Origin: Methylotenera sp.
Lineage (GTDB): Bacteria; Pseudomonadota; Gammaproteobacteria; Burkholderiales; Methylophilaceae
Direction: 5' to 3'
Length of the DNA stretch: 64,000 bases
NCBI RefSeq assembly: GCF_029945535.1
Contig: NZ_JAQSCU010000010.1
Coordinates: forward strand, 133,290-197,289
The notes below the pieces were generated by a model that ran no database searches, had not been told where the DNA came from, and saw only the letters and a list, made by a program, of their open reading frames with translations. Below are positions 17,610 to 26,457 of this stretch, piece by piece (position 1 is the stretch's first letter; each line of letters opens with the position of its first letter). Made by a program: the position numbers and the translations under genes.

Positions 17610-18113
17610 TTAATTATCTTTAAGCATCATGATAGGTGGTTCGCGTAAAGGTCCCTTTTTAGCTAACCCATCTGCAAACTTTTGCCTATCTTCTGCAGAA
17701 AGTGTTTCGGCATAGTTCAGCATGGTGACTTCAATCTTCATGCGCACAGCCCTATCAGCTTCACGCGTTTTGGCGAGTACAACTTCTACGGCTTGTCTAT
17801 CAAAGCTTGGAGCCGCAATTAATTTGCGCACTTCTGTGCGCGCCTCGTTCGCTGTTGCCAACAGCGGTTTTGCTTCACGTCTTGCTTGGCGCAAAGTCTT
17901 TTTGAACTGTCGCTGCTGCTCTAGGCTCAAGTTTTCTGCGGCAAAGCGCAAAGCATTTTGCCCCACTTTGCTAGTTTGATTATTTACAAATAGCTTGTAA
18001 GCGCCGCCAGCAATGCTACCTATTAGAAAAAGATTCAACAGTAGCGAGGCTATTATTAGCCACTTGCTTTGTAGCCATTTACTTTCAATTTTATTCATTC
18101 TAAAACCAGTCAT
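17610..18113 (-). CDS. CnrX/ZraP-like periplasmic sensor protein
   Basis: A 167-residue protein with one N-terminal membrane anchor (about 17-40) and a helical periplasmic part (LSLEQQRQFKKTLRQARREAKPLL) of the heavy-metal sensor/Spy-CpxP type. The family binds metals or acts as a periplasmic chaperone. It sits third in an operon with an ECF sigma factor, in the way CnrX accompanies CnrYH, which suggests that it feeds signals to the membrane anti-sigma-like protein. The usual His/Met ligands are not obvious, so the stimulus may not be a metal. An internal ATG at 18098 lacks a ribosome site; I keep 18113, three bases after the upstream stop. Confidence 0.75.
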   Translation of the reverse strand: MTGFRMNKIESKWLQSKWLIIASLLLNLFLIGSIAGGAYKLFVNNQTSKVGQNALRFAAENLSLEQQRQFKKTLRQARREAKPLLATANEARTEVRKLIAAPSFDRQAVEVVLAKTREADRAVRMKIEVTMLNYAETLSAEDRQKFADGLAKKGPLREPPIMMLKDN

Positions 18114-18116
18114 AAT

Positions 18117-18563
18117 TTAAGACCACTCCTGTCCAACATCCACGTACTGCGCCATTGCGCCAGATGATTCACTTACGCCATCAATGCTTTCAGGCAACAT
18201 GCCTGAAGTCCAAATTGATACAAAAAAAGCACCAGCTAATGCGCCAGCCAACCCTGTGCCAATAAAGCCAGAAACACCAAGCCAGCTTTTGATATTCCAT
18301 TGCTGCCATAAGGTTTGCTTTACTCGTGAGATGTCGGCTTTTGGGGCACTGGCGACAATGCTATCAAACAGCGTGCGTTCAGCTGGTGCTAACGTATGGC
18401 TGCTAAACATTTCATCCAACAAACGTGCTTTTTCCAGCGCTTCATTCACTTCGGGTAAATTGAGTGCAATCAGTTCCTGAGCCTGGTGCTGGTAAATTTC
18501 AGGCCAATGTTTAATCGTTGCGCCATAGGCGTCAGTTAGCTTGATAAACTGTTCTATATTCAT
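18117..18563 (-). CDS. Single-pass membrane protein, probable anti-sigma factor
   Basis: A 148-residue protein: a helical cytoplasmic part (1-90) and one membrane segment (about 96-118, GVSGFIGTGLAGALAGAFFV). Its ATG overlaps the TGA of the sigma gene by four bases (ATGA), the coupling usual for sigma/anti-sigma pairs. I do not recognise a ZAS zinc motif or a named family, so the role is inferred from topology and position. Confidence 0.65.
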   Translation of the reverse strand: MNIEQFIKLTDAYGATIKHWPEIYQHQAQELIALNLPEVNEALEKARLLDEMFSSHTLAPAERTLFDSIVASAPKADISRVKQTLWQQWNIKSWLGVSGFIGTGLAGALAGAFFVSIWTSGMLPESIDGVSESSGAMAQYVDVGQEWS

Positions 18564-19129
18564 GCTTTGTGTACTCCTTGTTCTGCAAGCAATGCTCGCA
18601 TATTGCGCCTGGCGCGAGATAGCAAACTTTCCAATGCATCCACGCTTACGCCCATTAAATCTGCTGCTTCTATATTTGAAAGCTCTTGATAATATTGCAA
18701 CACCAAAGCCTCCCGCTGTCGGTTAGGTAAGATCGCCAGTGCTGCACTAATCACGTCACCTTGCTGCGATTTGTCTAAACGCTGCTCAGGGATTAGCGCT
18801 GGGTCTATCAGTTCTGGCGCATCCTCATCGCTGTAATCTTTGTCAGTATAGTCTTTGCGAGAGCGTAACCTGTCGTAACATAAATTAAGCGCGACTTTAT
18901 GTAACCAAGTGTCAAACTTAGCGCCACCAGACTGCCAATTTTCAGCTTGTTTCCATACACGAAGAAAAGTTTCTTGCGCGACATCTTCAGCTTCACCACG
19001 GTCATTGAGCATGCGCATTCCCAGTGCTAACAACCGAGAAAGCTTTTTAGCAACCATCTCCCGAATAGCCGATTGATCGCCACGCGCAATACGCGGCAAT
19101 AGTTCGGCATCAGGGTCGAGTTCATTCAT
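18560..19129 (-). CDS. ECF-type RNA polymerase sigma factor
   Basis: A 189-residue sigma-70 family protein. Region 2 (about 30-95) has DRGEAEDVAQETFLRVW and FDTWLHKVALNLCYDRLR; region 4 (about 130-180) has LPNRQREALVLQYYQELSNIEAAD then a helix-turn-helix (VSVDALESLLSRARRN). First gene of a tight five-gene minus-strand operon running to DUF1501. Targets probably include its own operon; I could not define its promoter. Confidence 0.9.
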   Translation of the reverse strand: MNELDPDAELLPRIARGDQSAIREMVAKKLSRLLALGMRMLNDRGEAEDVAQETFLRVWKQAENWQSGGAKFDTWLHKVALNLCYDRLRSRKDYTDKDYSDEDAPELIDPALIPEQRLDKSQQGDVISAALAILPNRQREALVLQYYQELSNIEAADLMGVSVDALESLLSRARRNMRALLAEQGVHKA

Positions 19130-19270
19130 GCAGTTTTTCCAGTTCTTTCATGCTTAAACGTGGGTATTTAGAATATCCGTCGGTCAATTTTAAAAAAGTT
19201 TAGCGCCATTACTATTTGCTCGGTTGATATTAATACATCTTATGCAAGTGCAATATCTGAAAATAGCTCG

Positions 19271-19298
19271 CTTGAAAATTGTAATGTTATCCCCATTA
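19271..19298 (+). promoter_or_regulatory. Sigma-32 heat-shock promoter of htpG
   Basis: CTTGAAA (19271-19277), a 13-nt spacer and CCCCATTA (19291-19298) match the RpoH consensus closely. It lies 57 nt upstream of htpG, so transcription would start near 19305. Confidence 0.85.
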
Positions 19299-19354
19299 AA
19301 AGATTACTGTTTTTAATACCCAATTTCGATACAAATAAGTAAGGAGCTAAATCT

Positions 19355-21256
19355 ATGTCCGCAGAGACCGCACAAAAAGAAATTCATCCAAAAGAATCCA
19401 TGGCCTTTCAGGCAGAAGTGAAACAACTGCTTCAATTGATGATTCACTCGCTATACAGTAACAAAGAAATTGTGTTGCGTGAGTTGATTTCTAACGCATC
19501 GGATGCGGCAGATAAATTGCGTTTTGAAGCTGTGAGTAATGGTGGTCTTTATGAAGGCGATAGTGAGTTAAAGATTCGCATTGCATTCGATAAAGAAGCA
19601 CGCACAGTGACCATTAACGATAATGGTATTGGTATGAGCCGAGATGAGGTGATTGCTAACATTGGTACAATTGCGAAATCTGGCACTAAAGAATTTTTTA
19701 ATGCGCTTTCTGGTGACCAAGCTAAAGACGCGAATTTGATTGGTCAGTTTGGTGTGGGCTTTTATTCAGCTTTTATTATTGCGGATAAAGTCACATTAAC
19801 TACTCGTCGTGCTGGCGCTACAACTGCGGTGCGTTGGGAGTCAGCAGGTGAGGGCGATTTCACATTGGAAGATGCTGATAAAACTACTCGCGGTACTGAA
19901 ATTGTTTTACACCTACGTGAAGGCGAAGACGAGTTCCTCAGTGACTGGAAACTCAAAACCATTATTCGCAAGTATTCAGACCATATTACTTTACCTATCG
20001 TGATGAAAAAATCCGAGTGGAAAGACGGTGCTGAAGTGGCAACCGATGAAGATGAAACGGTGAACAAAGCATCAGCATTATGGGCGCGCAGTAAAAACGA
20101 TATTACCGAAGAAGAATATCAAGAGTTCTACAAACACGTTTCTCATGACTTTGAGAATCCACTGGCCTATACGCACAGCCGCGTAGAAGGTAAGCAAGAA
20201 TATATTTCACTGCTTTATGTTCCAGGCAAAGCACCGTTTGACTTATACGACCGCGACCGTCGTCATGGCATCAAGTTGTATGTGAAACGTGTATTCATTA
20301 TGGAAGATGCAGAGAAGTTGATGCCGCAGTACTTGCGTTTTGTACGTGGTGTGATTGATACCTCTGATTTGCCATTGAACGTTTCACGTGAGATTTTGCA
20401 ATCTAGCCGCGATGTTGATGCGATTAAAGCAGGTTCGACTAAAAAAATCTTGGGCGTGCTTGAAGACATGGCTGAAAATAAGCCAGAAGACTACAAGAAG
20501 TTTTACGCTGAGTTCGGCCGTGTATTGAAAGAAGGCCCAGGTGAAGATTTTGTTAATAAAGACAAAATTGCTGGCTTGTTAAGATTTGCTTCAACCAAAG
20601 CTGATACTGATGTGCAAGAAGTTTCATTAAAAGACTACATTGCACGTATGCAGCCTGAGCAAGATGTGATTTATTACATTACCGCAGAAAGCTTTGCCGC
20701 AGCGCAACATAGCCCGCATTTAGAGATTTTCCGCAAAAAAGGCATTGAAGTATTACTAATGTCTGACCGTGTGGACGAGTGGCTACTTGGCAGTCTGACT
20801 GAATTTGAGGGTAAGAAACTACAGTCAATTGCTAAGGGTGATTTAGATTTAGGCAAACTTGAATCTGATACTGAAAAAGAGATTCAAAAGAAAATTGAAG
20901 AAGAAGCTAAAACCTTGGTTGAGAAAATTAAAAACTCACTAGGTGATCAAGTGAAAGATGTGCGCGTGACACACCGCTTAACTGATTCACCAGCATGTTT
21001 GGTGAGTGATGCCAATGATTTGTCAGGTAACTTAGCGCGTATGTTAAAAGCGGCAGGACAAAATACGCCAGACGCTAAGCCTATCTTGGAAATCAACCCA
21101 GCGCATAAATTGGTTAAACGTCTTGAAGCGGAAACAGCAGAGGCGATATTTAGCGATTTAGCTTTTGTGTTGTTTGATCAAGCTCTGTTAGCTGAAGGTG
21201 GAACGCTGAATGACCCTGCAAGCTTTGTTAAACGTATGAATAGTTTAATTAGCTAG
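19355..21256 (+). CDS. htpG: Hsp90 chaperone HtpG
   Basis: A full-length 633-residue Hsp90. The N-terminal GHKL ATPase has [26 protein letters not shown] and [11 protein letters not shown]; the middle domain has the catalytic-loop NVSREILQ, and a C-terminal dimerisation domain follows. The ATG is preceded by AAGGAG. A sigma-32 promoter and a terminator make it a single-gene heat-shock unit, as expected for the family. Confidence 0.97.
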   Translation: MSAETAQKEIHPKESMAFQAEVKQLLQLMIHSLYSNKEIVLRELISNASDAADKLRFEAVSNGGLYEGDSELKIRIAFDKEARTVTINDNGIGMSRDEVIANIGTIAKSGTKEFFNALSGDQAKDANLIGQFGVGFYSAFIIADKVTLTTRRAGATTAVRWESAGEGDFTLEDADKTTRGTEIVLHLREGEDEFLSDWKLKTIIRKYSDHITLPIVMKKSEWKDGAEVATDEDETVNKASALWARSKNDITEEEYQEFYKHVSHDFENPLAYTHSRVEGKQEYISLLYVPGKAPFDLYDRDRRHGIKLYVKRVFIMEDAEKLMPQYLRFVRGVIDTSDLPLNVSREILQSSRDVDAIKAGSTKKILGVLEDMAENKPEDYKKFYAEFGRVLKEGPGEDFVNKDKIAGLLRFASTKADTDVQEVSLKDYIARMQPEQDVIYYITAESFAAAQHSPHLEIFRKKGIEVLLMSDRVDEWLLGSLTEFEGKKLQSIAKGDLDLGKLESDTEKEIQKKIEEEAKTLVEKIKNSLGDQVKDVRVTHRLTDSPACLVSDANDLSGNLARMLKAAGQNTPDAKPILEINPAHKLVKRLEAETAEAIFSDLAFVLFDQALLAEGGTLNDPASFVKRMNSLIS

Positions 21257-21294
21257 GTTTTAGTTAGTACAATGTAATAAAAGTTAAGCCTGAC

Positions 21295-21330
21295 AAAAGC
21301 CCGCGCAACGTAAGTTGGGCGGGCCTTTTT
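21295..21330 (+). terminator. Rho-independent terminator of htpG
   Basis: GCCCGC (21299-21304) pairs with GCGGGC (21319-21324), inner CAAC with GTTG, flanked by AAAA on the left and TTTTT on the right. It also lies beyond the end of the convergent minus-strand run. Confidence 0.85.
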
Positions 21331-21363
21331 CTGCCATCTACAATAGTCAGTAATTACTAATAA

Positions 21364-22362
21364 TCAAGTAATCCTCACCACGACCTTACCTTTAGCCCGA
21401 CCCTCTTCGAGATAGGCAAGCGCTTCCTTTGCTTGTTCGAACGGAAATACTTTATCGATGACTGGTTGGATATGTCCTGCATCGAGCAGCTTACCGATCT
21501 CTGAGAGCTGTTGACCATCAGGATGTACAAATAGGAATGAATATTCGATATCGCGCTTTTTTGCTTGGCGAATAATCTTAGCACTCATCAACCCGAATAC
21601 GAATGCCATGAGAAAGTTCATGCCTCTGGCGCGAGCGAACGCCGCGTCTAGGGGGCCAATGAGTGAGACGATAATGCTCTTAGGGTTCAAAATACCAAGA
21701 GATTTCTCTATCACATCACCCTTGATGGTGCCAAGCACCACATCGTATCCATGCAGTACTTTCTCGAACTCCTGCTTCTTGTAATCAACCACCTCATCGG
21801 CACCGAGTCGTTCGGCTAGGTTCACATTAGCTGTACTGGTAGTCGTCCCCACCTTTGCACCGAGATATTTGGCGAGCTGGATTGCGAACGTGCCTATACC
21901 CCCAGAGCCGGCAGAGATGAATACCTTTTGGCCTGGCTTGAGATGTGCTCGTTTAAGTGCTTGCCACGAGGTGAGTCCTACCATAGGGATTGAAGCTGCT
22001 TGTACAAAGTTCAGATTTACTGGTTTGATCGCAGCGGCGCTCTCGGGCACAACAGCAAATTCAGCAAGCGCACCCGTGCCTAGGTCGAAGATGCTGGCAT
22101 AAACGGCATCGCCCGGTTTGAAACGCGTGACGCGACTTCCCACCTCCACTACGATACCCGCCAAGTCGCTGCCCATCGTAGCTGGTAGCTTAAGCTTAAG
22201 GATGGGCTTGAACATTCCTTTTGGAATCACGTAGTCTATCGGATTCAGGCCAGCGGCAAGAACCTGAACGAGCATTTCGTCCGGCTTGATCGTAGGTTGG
22301 GGGATATCGGCAAACGCGAGCTGATCGGATTTACCATAACGCTTTAAGATAAGTGCTTTCAT
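21364..22362 (-). CDS. NADP-dependent quinone/alkene oxidoreductase (MDR family)
   Basis: A 332-residue medium-chain reductase without catalytic zinc ligands: a GroES-like N-terminal fold (KPDEMLVQVLAAGLNPIDY), the nucleotide-binding motif VFISAGSGGIGTFAIQLAK and the C-terminal PVIDKVFPFEQAKEAL. The family reduces quinones or alpha,beta-unsaturated carbonyls with NADPH. Last in a six-gene minus-strand run led by a TetR regulator, after an Old Yellow Enzyme of similar substrate range. It and the OYE gene are visibly richer in GC than their neighbours. Confidence 0.88.
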   Translation of the reverse strand: MKALILKRYGKSDQLAFADIPQPTIKPDEMLVQVLAAGLNPIDYVIPKGMFKPILKLKLPATMGSDLAGIVVEVGSRVTRFKPGDAVYASIFDLGTGALAEFAVVPESAAAIKPVNLNFVQAASIPMVGLTSWQALKRAHLKPGQKVFISAGSGGIGTFAIQLAKYLGAKVGTTTSTANVNLAERLGADEVVDYKKQEFEKVLHGYDVVLGTIKGDVIEKSLGILNPKSIIVSLIGPLDAAFARARGMNFLMAFVFGLMSAKIIRQAKKRDIEYSFLFVHPDGQQLSEIGKLLDAGHIQPVIDKVFPFEQAKEALAYLEEGRAKGKVVVRIT

Positions 22363-22401
22363 TATTTTATCCTAGGTTTTCTGTCGATTAGTTTCATCAA
22401 T

Positions 22402-23481
22402 TTAACCTGCTGCTAGTGTTGAGTAGTCGGTATAGCCTTGTGCGCCCGGCGTATAGAACGTGCTTGGTTCGGGGGCGTTTAATGGCGCGTTTTGGCGTAT
22501 GCGCTCGACCAAATCAGGATTCGCGATGAAAGGCCGGCCAATGGAGATTAAGTCCGCGTGACCTTCGGTCAGCGCTTGCTCTGCACTGGCGCCGTCAAAT
22601 CCGCCCGCCTGTATGAACGGTCCGCTGAATGCGTCGCGCAAATCAGCCTTGAGCTTTGTCGGAACTGGCGGAGCACCCATGGCTGAATGATCAAGAACGT
22701 GGACGTACATGAGCCCCAGTGCGGAGAGCTCTTTCACCAGCGCCACGTACTGTTCGTCAACACCGGGGAACGCACCAGTGCTGTTGACCACGCCGTGGGG
22801 CGACAAGCGGATGCCGATGCGTTCGGCGCCTATCTCCTGCGCGGCAGCACGAGCAACTTCCAGTACCAGCCGGTTGCGTCCTTCGCCGCTACCACCATAT
22901 CCATCAGTTCGGTGGTTGACGTTGGCATTCAAGAACTGTTCGAGCAGGTAACCGTTGGCAGCATGCAATTCTACCCCATCAAAACCGGCTTCGATGGCGA
23001 GGCGTGCTGCAGTCGCATACTCTTGGATTACCGTCTTGATGTCATCGGCATTCATCGCGCGTGGCGCTGTATGCGGCTGGCTACCCTGGGCATCCGTCCT
23101 CATCTCGCCAGGGCATGTTTCAGAAGAAGGGCCAAGTACTTCGGCACCTGCCGGCAGATTTGCCACATGGGTGACGCGCCCAGTGTGCATCAGTTGCACG
23201 GCGATCTTGCCACCCTTGGCGTGCACGGCGTCTGTCACTAGCTTCCAGCCCTGCACCTGAGCCTCATTGAAGAGCCCTGGAATGCGTGCGTAACCCAAAC
23301 CATTCGGTGATGGCGAAGTGCCTTCGGTGATGATGAGACCAGCTGTTGCACGCTGCGCGTAATACTCAGCCATCAGGCTGTTTGGCGTGTTGTTGTCAAC
23401 AGCTCGGCTGCGGGTGAGCGGTGCCATCACGACACGATTGTTGAGCGTAGTAGTACGCAGAGATAAGGGTTCAAATAACAT
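22402..23481 (-). CDS. Old Yellow Enzyme family ene-reductase
   Basis: A 359-residue FMN enzyme like NemA. It has RVVMAPLTRSRA at the FMN site, the active-site pair in VELHAANGYLLEQFLN, RIGIRLSPHGV, and SIGRPFIANPDLV for phosphate binding. The family reduces activated C=C bonds, nitrate esters and N-ethylmaleimide. GC is high (row 22801-22860 is 39/60) against about 40 percent in htpG, suggesting recent acquisition. Begins 29 nt after the SDR gene upstream in the run. Confidence 0.92.
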   Translation of the reverse strand: MLFEPLSLRTTTLNNRVVMAPLTRSRAVDNNTPNSLMAEYYAQRATAGLIITEGTSPSPNGLGYARIPGLFNEAQVQGWKLVTDAVHAKGGKIAVQLMHTGRVTHVANLPAGAEVLGPSSETCPGEMRTDAQGSQPHTAPRAMNADDIKTVIQEYATAARLAIEAGFDGVELHAANGYLLEQFLNANVNHRTDGYGGSGEGRNRLVLEVARAAAQEIGAERIGIRLSPHGVVNSTGAFPGVDEQYVALVKELSALGLMYVHVLDHSAMGAPPVPTKLKADLRDAFSGPFIQAGGFDGASAEQALTEGHADLISIGRPFIANPDLVERIRQNAPLNAPEPSTFYTPGAQGYTDYSTLAAG

Positions 23482-23510
23482 GTTGGTTTTCCTTGTAGGG
23501 TTATTTCTAT

Positions 23511-24317
23511 TTAAGAAGCTAATTGATAGCGAGATGCAGGTTCACCATTTTGGGTTGCGGCAAAAAGTTTTTTGCGCGCATCATCGTAAGCTTCCCAAAG
23601 TGCCTTATCTTCTACAGATGGCAATGTAATCAACTCTTTTTGATCCAGTCCAGCAAGCGCCGCATCTACACAATTTTCGGCAGACATCAACGTACTTTCA
23701 TTCAGATTTTTAAGCGGTATGCCTGCTAAATCCCAAAGTTCCGTTGCAGTAGAAGCAGGCAGTACCAATTGTACAAAAACATTGCTGCCTTCAACTTCTG
23801 CTTGTAAGCCGCGAGTGAAATTCATGACATAACCTTTAGTACCGCTATAAACACTGCTAATGGGTAGCGTGTAGAAAGAAAGCACAGAACCAATATTGAT
23901 AATGGTTCCTCTATTTCTTGCTTTGAATTTCGGTAAGGCAGCATAACAGAGCTCGATTAATGCAGTGACATTGATGTCATTCATCGCATCTACATTCGCT
24001 TTTTCTGTGCCTATTAGCGGCGCTAATGTTGCAATACCTGCATTATTCACAAGCATAGAAATTGTAGTATCCGTAGAAAGCACATCTACAACGTTCCTCA
24101 AGTCATTAGGATTAGATAAATCAGCCACTAGACTTTTAGCTTTGATGCCATATTTAGCCTGTAACGATTCCGTAATTTCTTTTAGTCTGTCACCTCTTCT
24201 AGCCACCAGTATTAAGTCATATCCTTGTTTGGCTAGACGGTCCGCATATACTCTGCCTAGCCCAGCTGACGCACCGGTGACCAAAGCTACACCTTTGTTT
24301 TCAGTATGAATGTCCAT
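23511..24317 (-). CDS. Short-chain dehydrogenase/reductase
   Basis: A 268-residue classical SDR: NAD(P) motif TGASAGLG, NNAG, and the catalytic Ser-Tyr-Lys in IGSVLSF...YSGTKGYV. A basic residue after the glycine motif (ARRGD) suggests NADP(H). Substrate not determinable. Fourth gene in the TetR-led run, 45 nt from the membrane protein gene. Confidence 0.87.
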   Translation of the reverse strand: MDIHTENKGVALVTGASAGLGRVYADRLAKQGYDLILVARRGDRLKEITESLQAKYGIKAKSLVADLSNPNDLRNVVDVLSTDTTISMLVNNAGIATLAPLIGTEKANVDAMNDINVTALIELCYAALPKFKARNRGTIINIGSVLSFYTLPISSVYSGTKGYVMNFTRGLQAEVEGSNVFVQLVLPASTATELWDLAGIPLKNLNESTLMSAENCVDAALAGLDQKELITLPSVEDKALWEAYDDARKKLFAATQNGEPASRYQLAS

Positions 24318-24362
24318 TTTTAATCCTTAAATAATTTAATACATTATGATTGCATCGTAATG

Positions 24363-24779
24363 CTATCTGCCCTTGGCATTGCTGTTTCGGCTATTTGATT
24401 TACCACCTGAACAACAGACAGTCATGAATAGTAGGCTTAGTACAACTTCTATGAAAACGGCGGACAATATGCCGCTAGTTGCATGCCCTGTAGCAAACTC
24501 ATAAACTCCGAGGGTTGCCAATATCATGCAGGACGTTATCATTCCGTAGATGAGCGCTGTACGGGTTGTCGAATGTTCTGCATTTCTAACCATGAAAAAC
24601 ATCACAGCTAGACCTGTATAAAGCGCTGCTATTCGTCTTGCAAGTAACCCTGATGCGATTGTTAATTCCACTCCCCAGCCTGCTAGCATCTTATCTGGTG
24701 CAAACATTAAGATGGTAGCCAGCAATATAAATAGGATTGAAGTGAGTATTGAAAGTCGATAAAAAGATAAAGATTTCAT
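24363..24779 (-). CDS. Small four-helix membrane protein
   Basis: A 138-residue protein with four predicted membrane segments (about 8-28, 48-65, 75-95, 105-125) and a Lys/Ser/Asn-rich tail. I do not recognise the family with certainty; the layout is like small DoxX- or DUF4345-type proteins. Lies 9 nt after one SDR gene and 45 nt before the next, so is co-transcribed with oxidoreductases. Function unknown. Confidence 0.6.
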   Translation of the reverse strand: MKSLSFYRLSILTSILFILLATILMFAPDKMLAGWGVELTIASGLLARRIAALYTGLAVMFFMVRNAEHSTTRTALIYGMITSCMILATLGVYEFATGHATSGILSAVFIEVVLSLLFMTVCCSGGKSNSRNSNAKGR

Positions 24780-24788
24780 GGTGATCTC

Positions 24789-25622
24789 TTATGGTTGGTT
24801 AGCTATTTTGTCGAGAGAGTCAAGTTTTAACTCTTTACGAATGCCGATATCAACTAATGCAGCAGGCGCAAACCTTCTCAGGAAACTCAAGCGGCATGCT
24901 AATTTTCCTGCGGCATAACGCAGTTTAGGATGTTTGGCATTGGCGGCTTTCAGTACGACGTTGGCGACAATTTTTGGATCATCGCCACCTGCAACAGCGA
25001 CTTTTATTAATTTAGCAAGTGCTTTCCGCGCTAAGTTGTACTCTTCTATTTTGGCGTCGACTTCTAGGGTGTTGGCTTCAAATTTCGTATTGGTATAACC
25101 AGGCTCAACCACTGAAACACGGATGCCCCTTGTTCGCAGTTCATGATCTAGCGATTCAGAAAATCCCTCTACTGCATGCTTAGTAGCCGCATAAGTTGCC
25201 ATATAAGGTGCCGGTATCAGCCCAAGAATCGAGCCGATGTTGATGATGCGACCTTCGCCCTGCTTTCTCATATAAGGTACTACAGCGCGCGTCATGCGGA
25301 CAATGCCAAAAAAATTCGTATCAAAAATCATTTTGGTTTGTTCAATTGAACTTTCTTCAGCGCCACCTGGTGCTACACCGAAGCCAGCGTTATTAACCAC
25401 TAGATCAATACGACCTTCAATTTGGATGACTTCTTTTAATGCTGCTTCTATAGATTCTTCGCTATTTACATCCAGCGCAATCATCTTGTATGGGCGTTGG
25501 GCGCCTTGTGCGCCCTTACGACTCGTTCCGTAAACCTTATAACCAGAATTTGCTAGTAACTCTGCTGTAGCCTCACCGATTCCTGATGATGCACCTGTCA
25601 CAATTGCGATCTTGCTTTTCAT
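24789..25622 (-). CDS. Short-chain dehydrogenase/reductase
   Basis: A 277-residue classical SDR with TGASSGIG, NNAGFG and the catalytic IGSILGLIPAPYMATYAATKHA (Ser, Tyr, Lys). Sequence is typical of the DltE/SDR-c subgroup acting on carbonyls. Its start is preceded by GGAG and by a palindrome in the gap to the tetR gene, so it is the first target gene of that regulator. Confidence 0.87.
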   Translation of the reverse strand: MKSKIAIVTGASSGIGEATAELLANSGYKVYGTSRKGAQGAQRPYKMIALDVNSEESIEAALKEVIQIEGRIDLVVNNAGFGVAPGGAEESSIEQTKMIFDTNFFGIVRMTRAVVPYMRKQGEGRIINIGSILGLIPAPYMATYAATKHAVEGFSESLDHELRTRGIRVSVVEPGYTNTKFEANTLEVDAKIEEYNLARKALAKLIKVAVAGGDDPKIVANVVLKAANAKHPKLRYAAGKLACRLSFLRRFAPAALVDIGIRKELKLDSLDKIANQP

Positions 25623-25663
25623 ATTTCTCTCCTTTAATTCAGTTAGTAAAAAAAATGCTATAT

Positions 25664-25685
25664 AAATATGATAGCCATCATATTT
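25664..25685. promoter_or_regulatory. Palindromic operator between tetR and SDR gene
   Basis: AAATATGAT (25664-25672), a 4-nt spacer and ATCATATTT (25677-25685) form a perfect palindrome that extends one more pair outward. It lies 42 nt upstream of the SDR start and just after the TetR stop, the size and place expected of a TetR-family operator. A related but less regular repeat (ATGACGA at 26314 and TCGTCAT at 26337) overlaps the regulator's own start. Confidence 0.55.
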
Positions 25686-25724
25686 AATATCAAAAAAAAG
25701 CCAAAGTACTTAATGAAAAATTAA

Positions 25725-26327
25725 TCACTCTTTGGCATCGTAGTGTTTTAAAGTGGCTTGGCGGAAATCTTCGCTAAGCTCAGGGTCAGCTACTGCACGA
25801 GCTAACAATAATGTACCTACCATCGTTGATAACATGACAAGTGATTTTTCATATGTATTTGATTGGCTGGCTGATAGTCGACTTTTAATAAGCGCTATCA
25901 TTTCCTTGATACGGCAAGTAGAAGCTTTTCTCACTTCAGGTGCTTGGCGCGGCATTTCCGAACCAAGGGCGGCTAAAGAGCAGCCGGTTTCAATGTTAGC
26001 CATATGTTCATTAGATAAATAAGCATTCATCAGCGCTTGCAACGCTTGGTCCTCAGGAACCTCAGCAAATACTTTTTCAGCAATAGCAAGGGTCTCTGCA
26101 CCAGCTTGATCTGCCGCTTCTGCGAGCATGGCATCACGCGATGCAAAATGTGCGTAAAAACCGCCATGTGTGAGGCCTGCTTCTTTCATGATGTCGGCTA
26201 CGCCCGTGCCATCGTAACCACTTCTACGGATTGCGCGCGCAGCGGTTTCCACAATACGCGTATGTGTAATTTCTTTACGGCTGGAAATGCTTTTATTTGT
26301 AGTAGATTTTCTCATGACGATCATCAT
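25725..26327 (-). CDS. TetR family transcriptional regulator
   Basis: A 200-residue regulator: helix-turn-helix near 25-65 (SGYDGTGVADIMKEAGLTHGGFYAHFASRDAM) and a ligand-binding C-terminal half with Cys at about 118 and 137 (ETGCSLAAL, KASTCRIKEM). The start is uncertain between the first ATG and the one at 26315; neither has a strong ribosome site. It heads a same-strand run of SDR, membrane protein, SDR, OYE and quinone reductase, resembling electrophile-sensing repressors of the NemR kind, where a cysteine reacts with the inducer; that parallel is inference. Confidence 0.82.
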   Translation of the reverse strand: MMIVMRKSTTNKSISSRKEITHTRIVETAARAIRRSGYDGTGVADIMKEAGLTHGGFYAHFASRDAMLAEAADQAGAETLAIAEKVFAEVPEDQALQALMNAYLSNEHMANIETGCSLAALGSEMPRQAPEVRKASTCRIKEMIALIKSRLSASQSNTYEKSLVMLSTMVGTLLLARAVADPELSEDFRQATLKHYDAKE

Positions 26328-26395
26328 ATATTATGTTCGTCATATTAATCAAGCTAAATATTTATAAGGTATTTAAATAAACTTAATATTAAATG

Positions 26396-26424
26396 TTGAC
26401 ATTGTAAATAAGAATCATTATCAT
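26396..26424 (+). promoter_or_regulatory. Sigma-70 promoter overlapped by Fur box
   Basis: TTGACA (26396-26401), 17 nt, TATCAT (26419-26424) form a near-ideal promoter. GTAAATAAGAATCATTATC (26404-26422) lies over the spacer and -10 box and matches the Fur consensus at 15 of 19 positions. Transcription would start near 26431, so the ATG there is not the likely start and the gene begins at 26458. Confidence 0.7.
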
Positions 26425-26457
26425 TTAATCATGATATTAAGTGTTAGAAAGACTTAC

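Noticed and set aside
22687-23260. Plus-strand open frames of 80 to 184 codons across the OYE gene
   Set aside because: Shadows of a GC-rich gene with a clear OYE protein on the other strand.
26431-26457. ATG at 26431 as the start of the Fur-boxed gene
   Set aside because: It coincides with the predicted transcript start, so no ribosome site could be on the mRNA.
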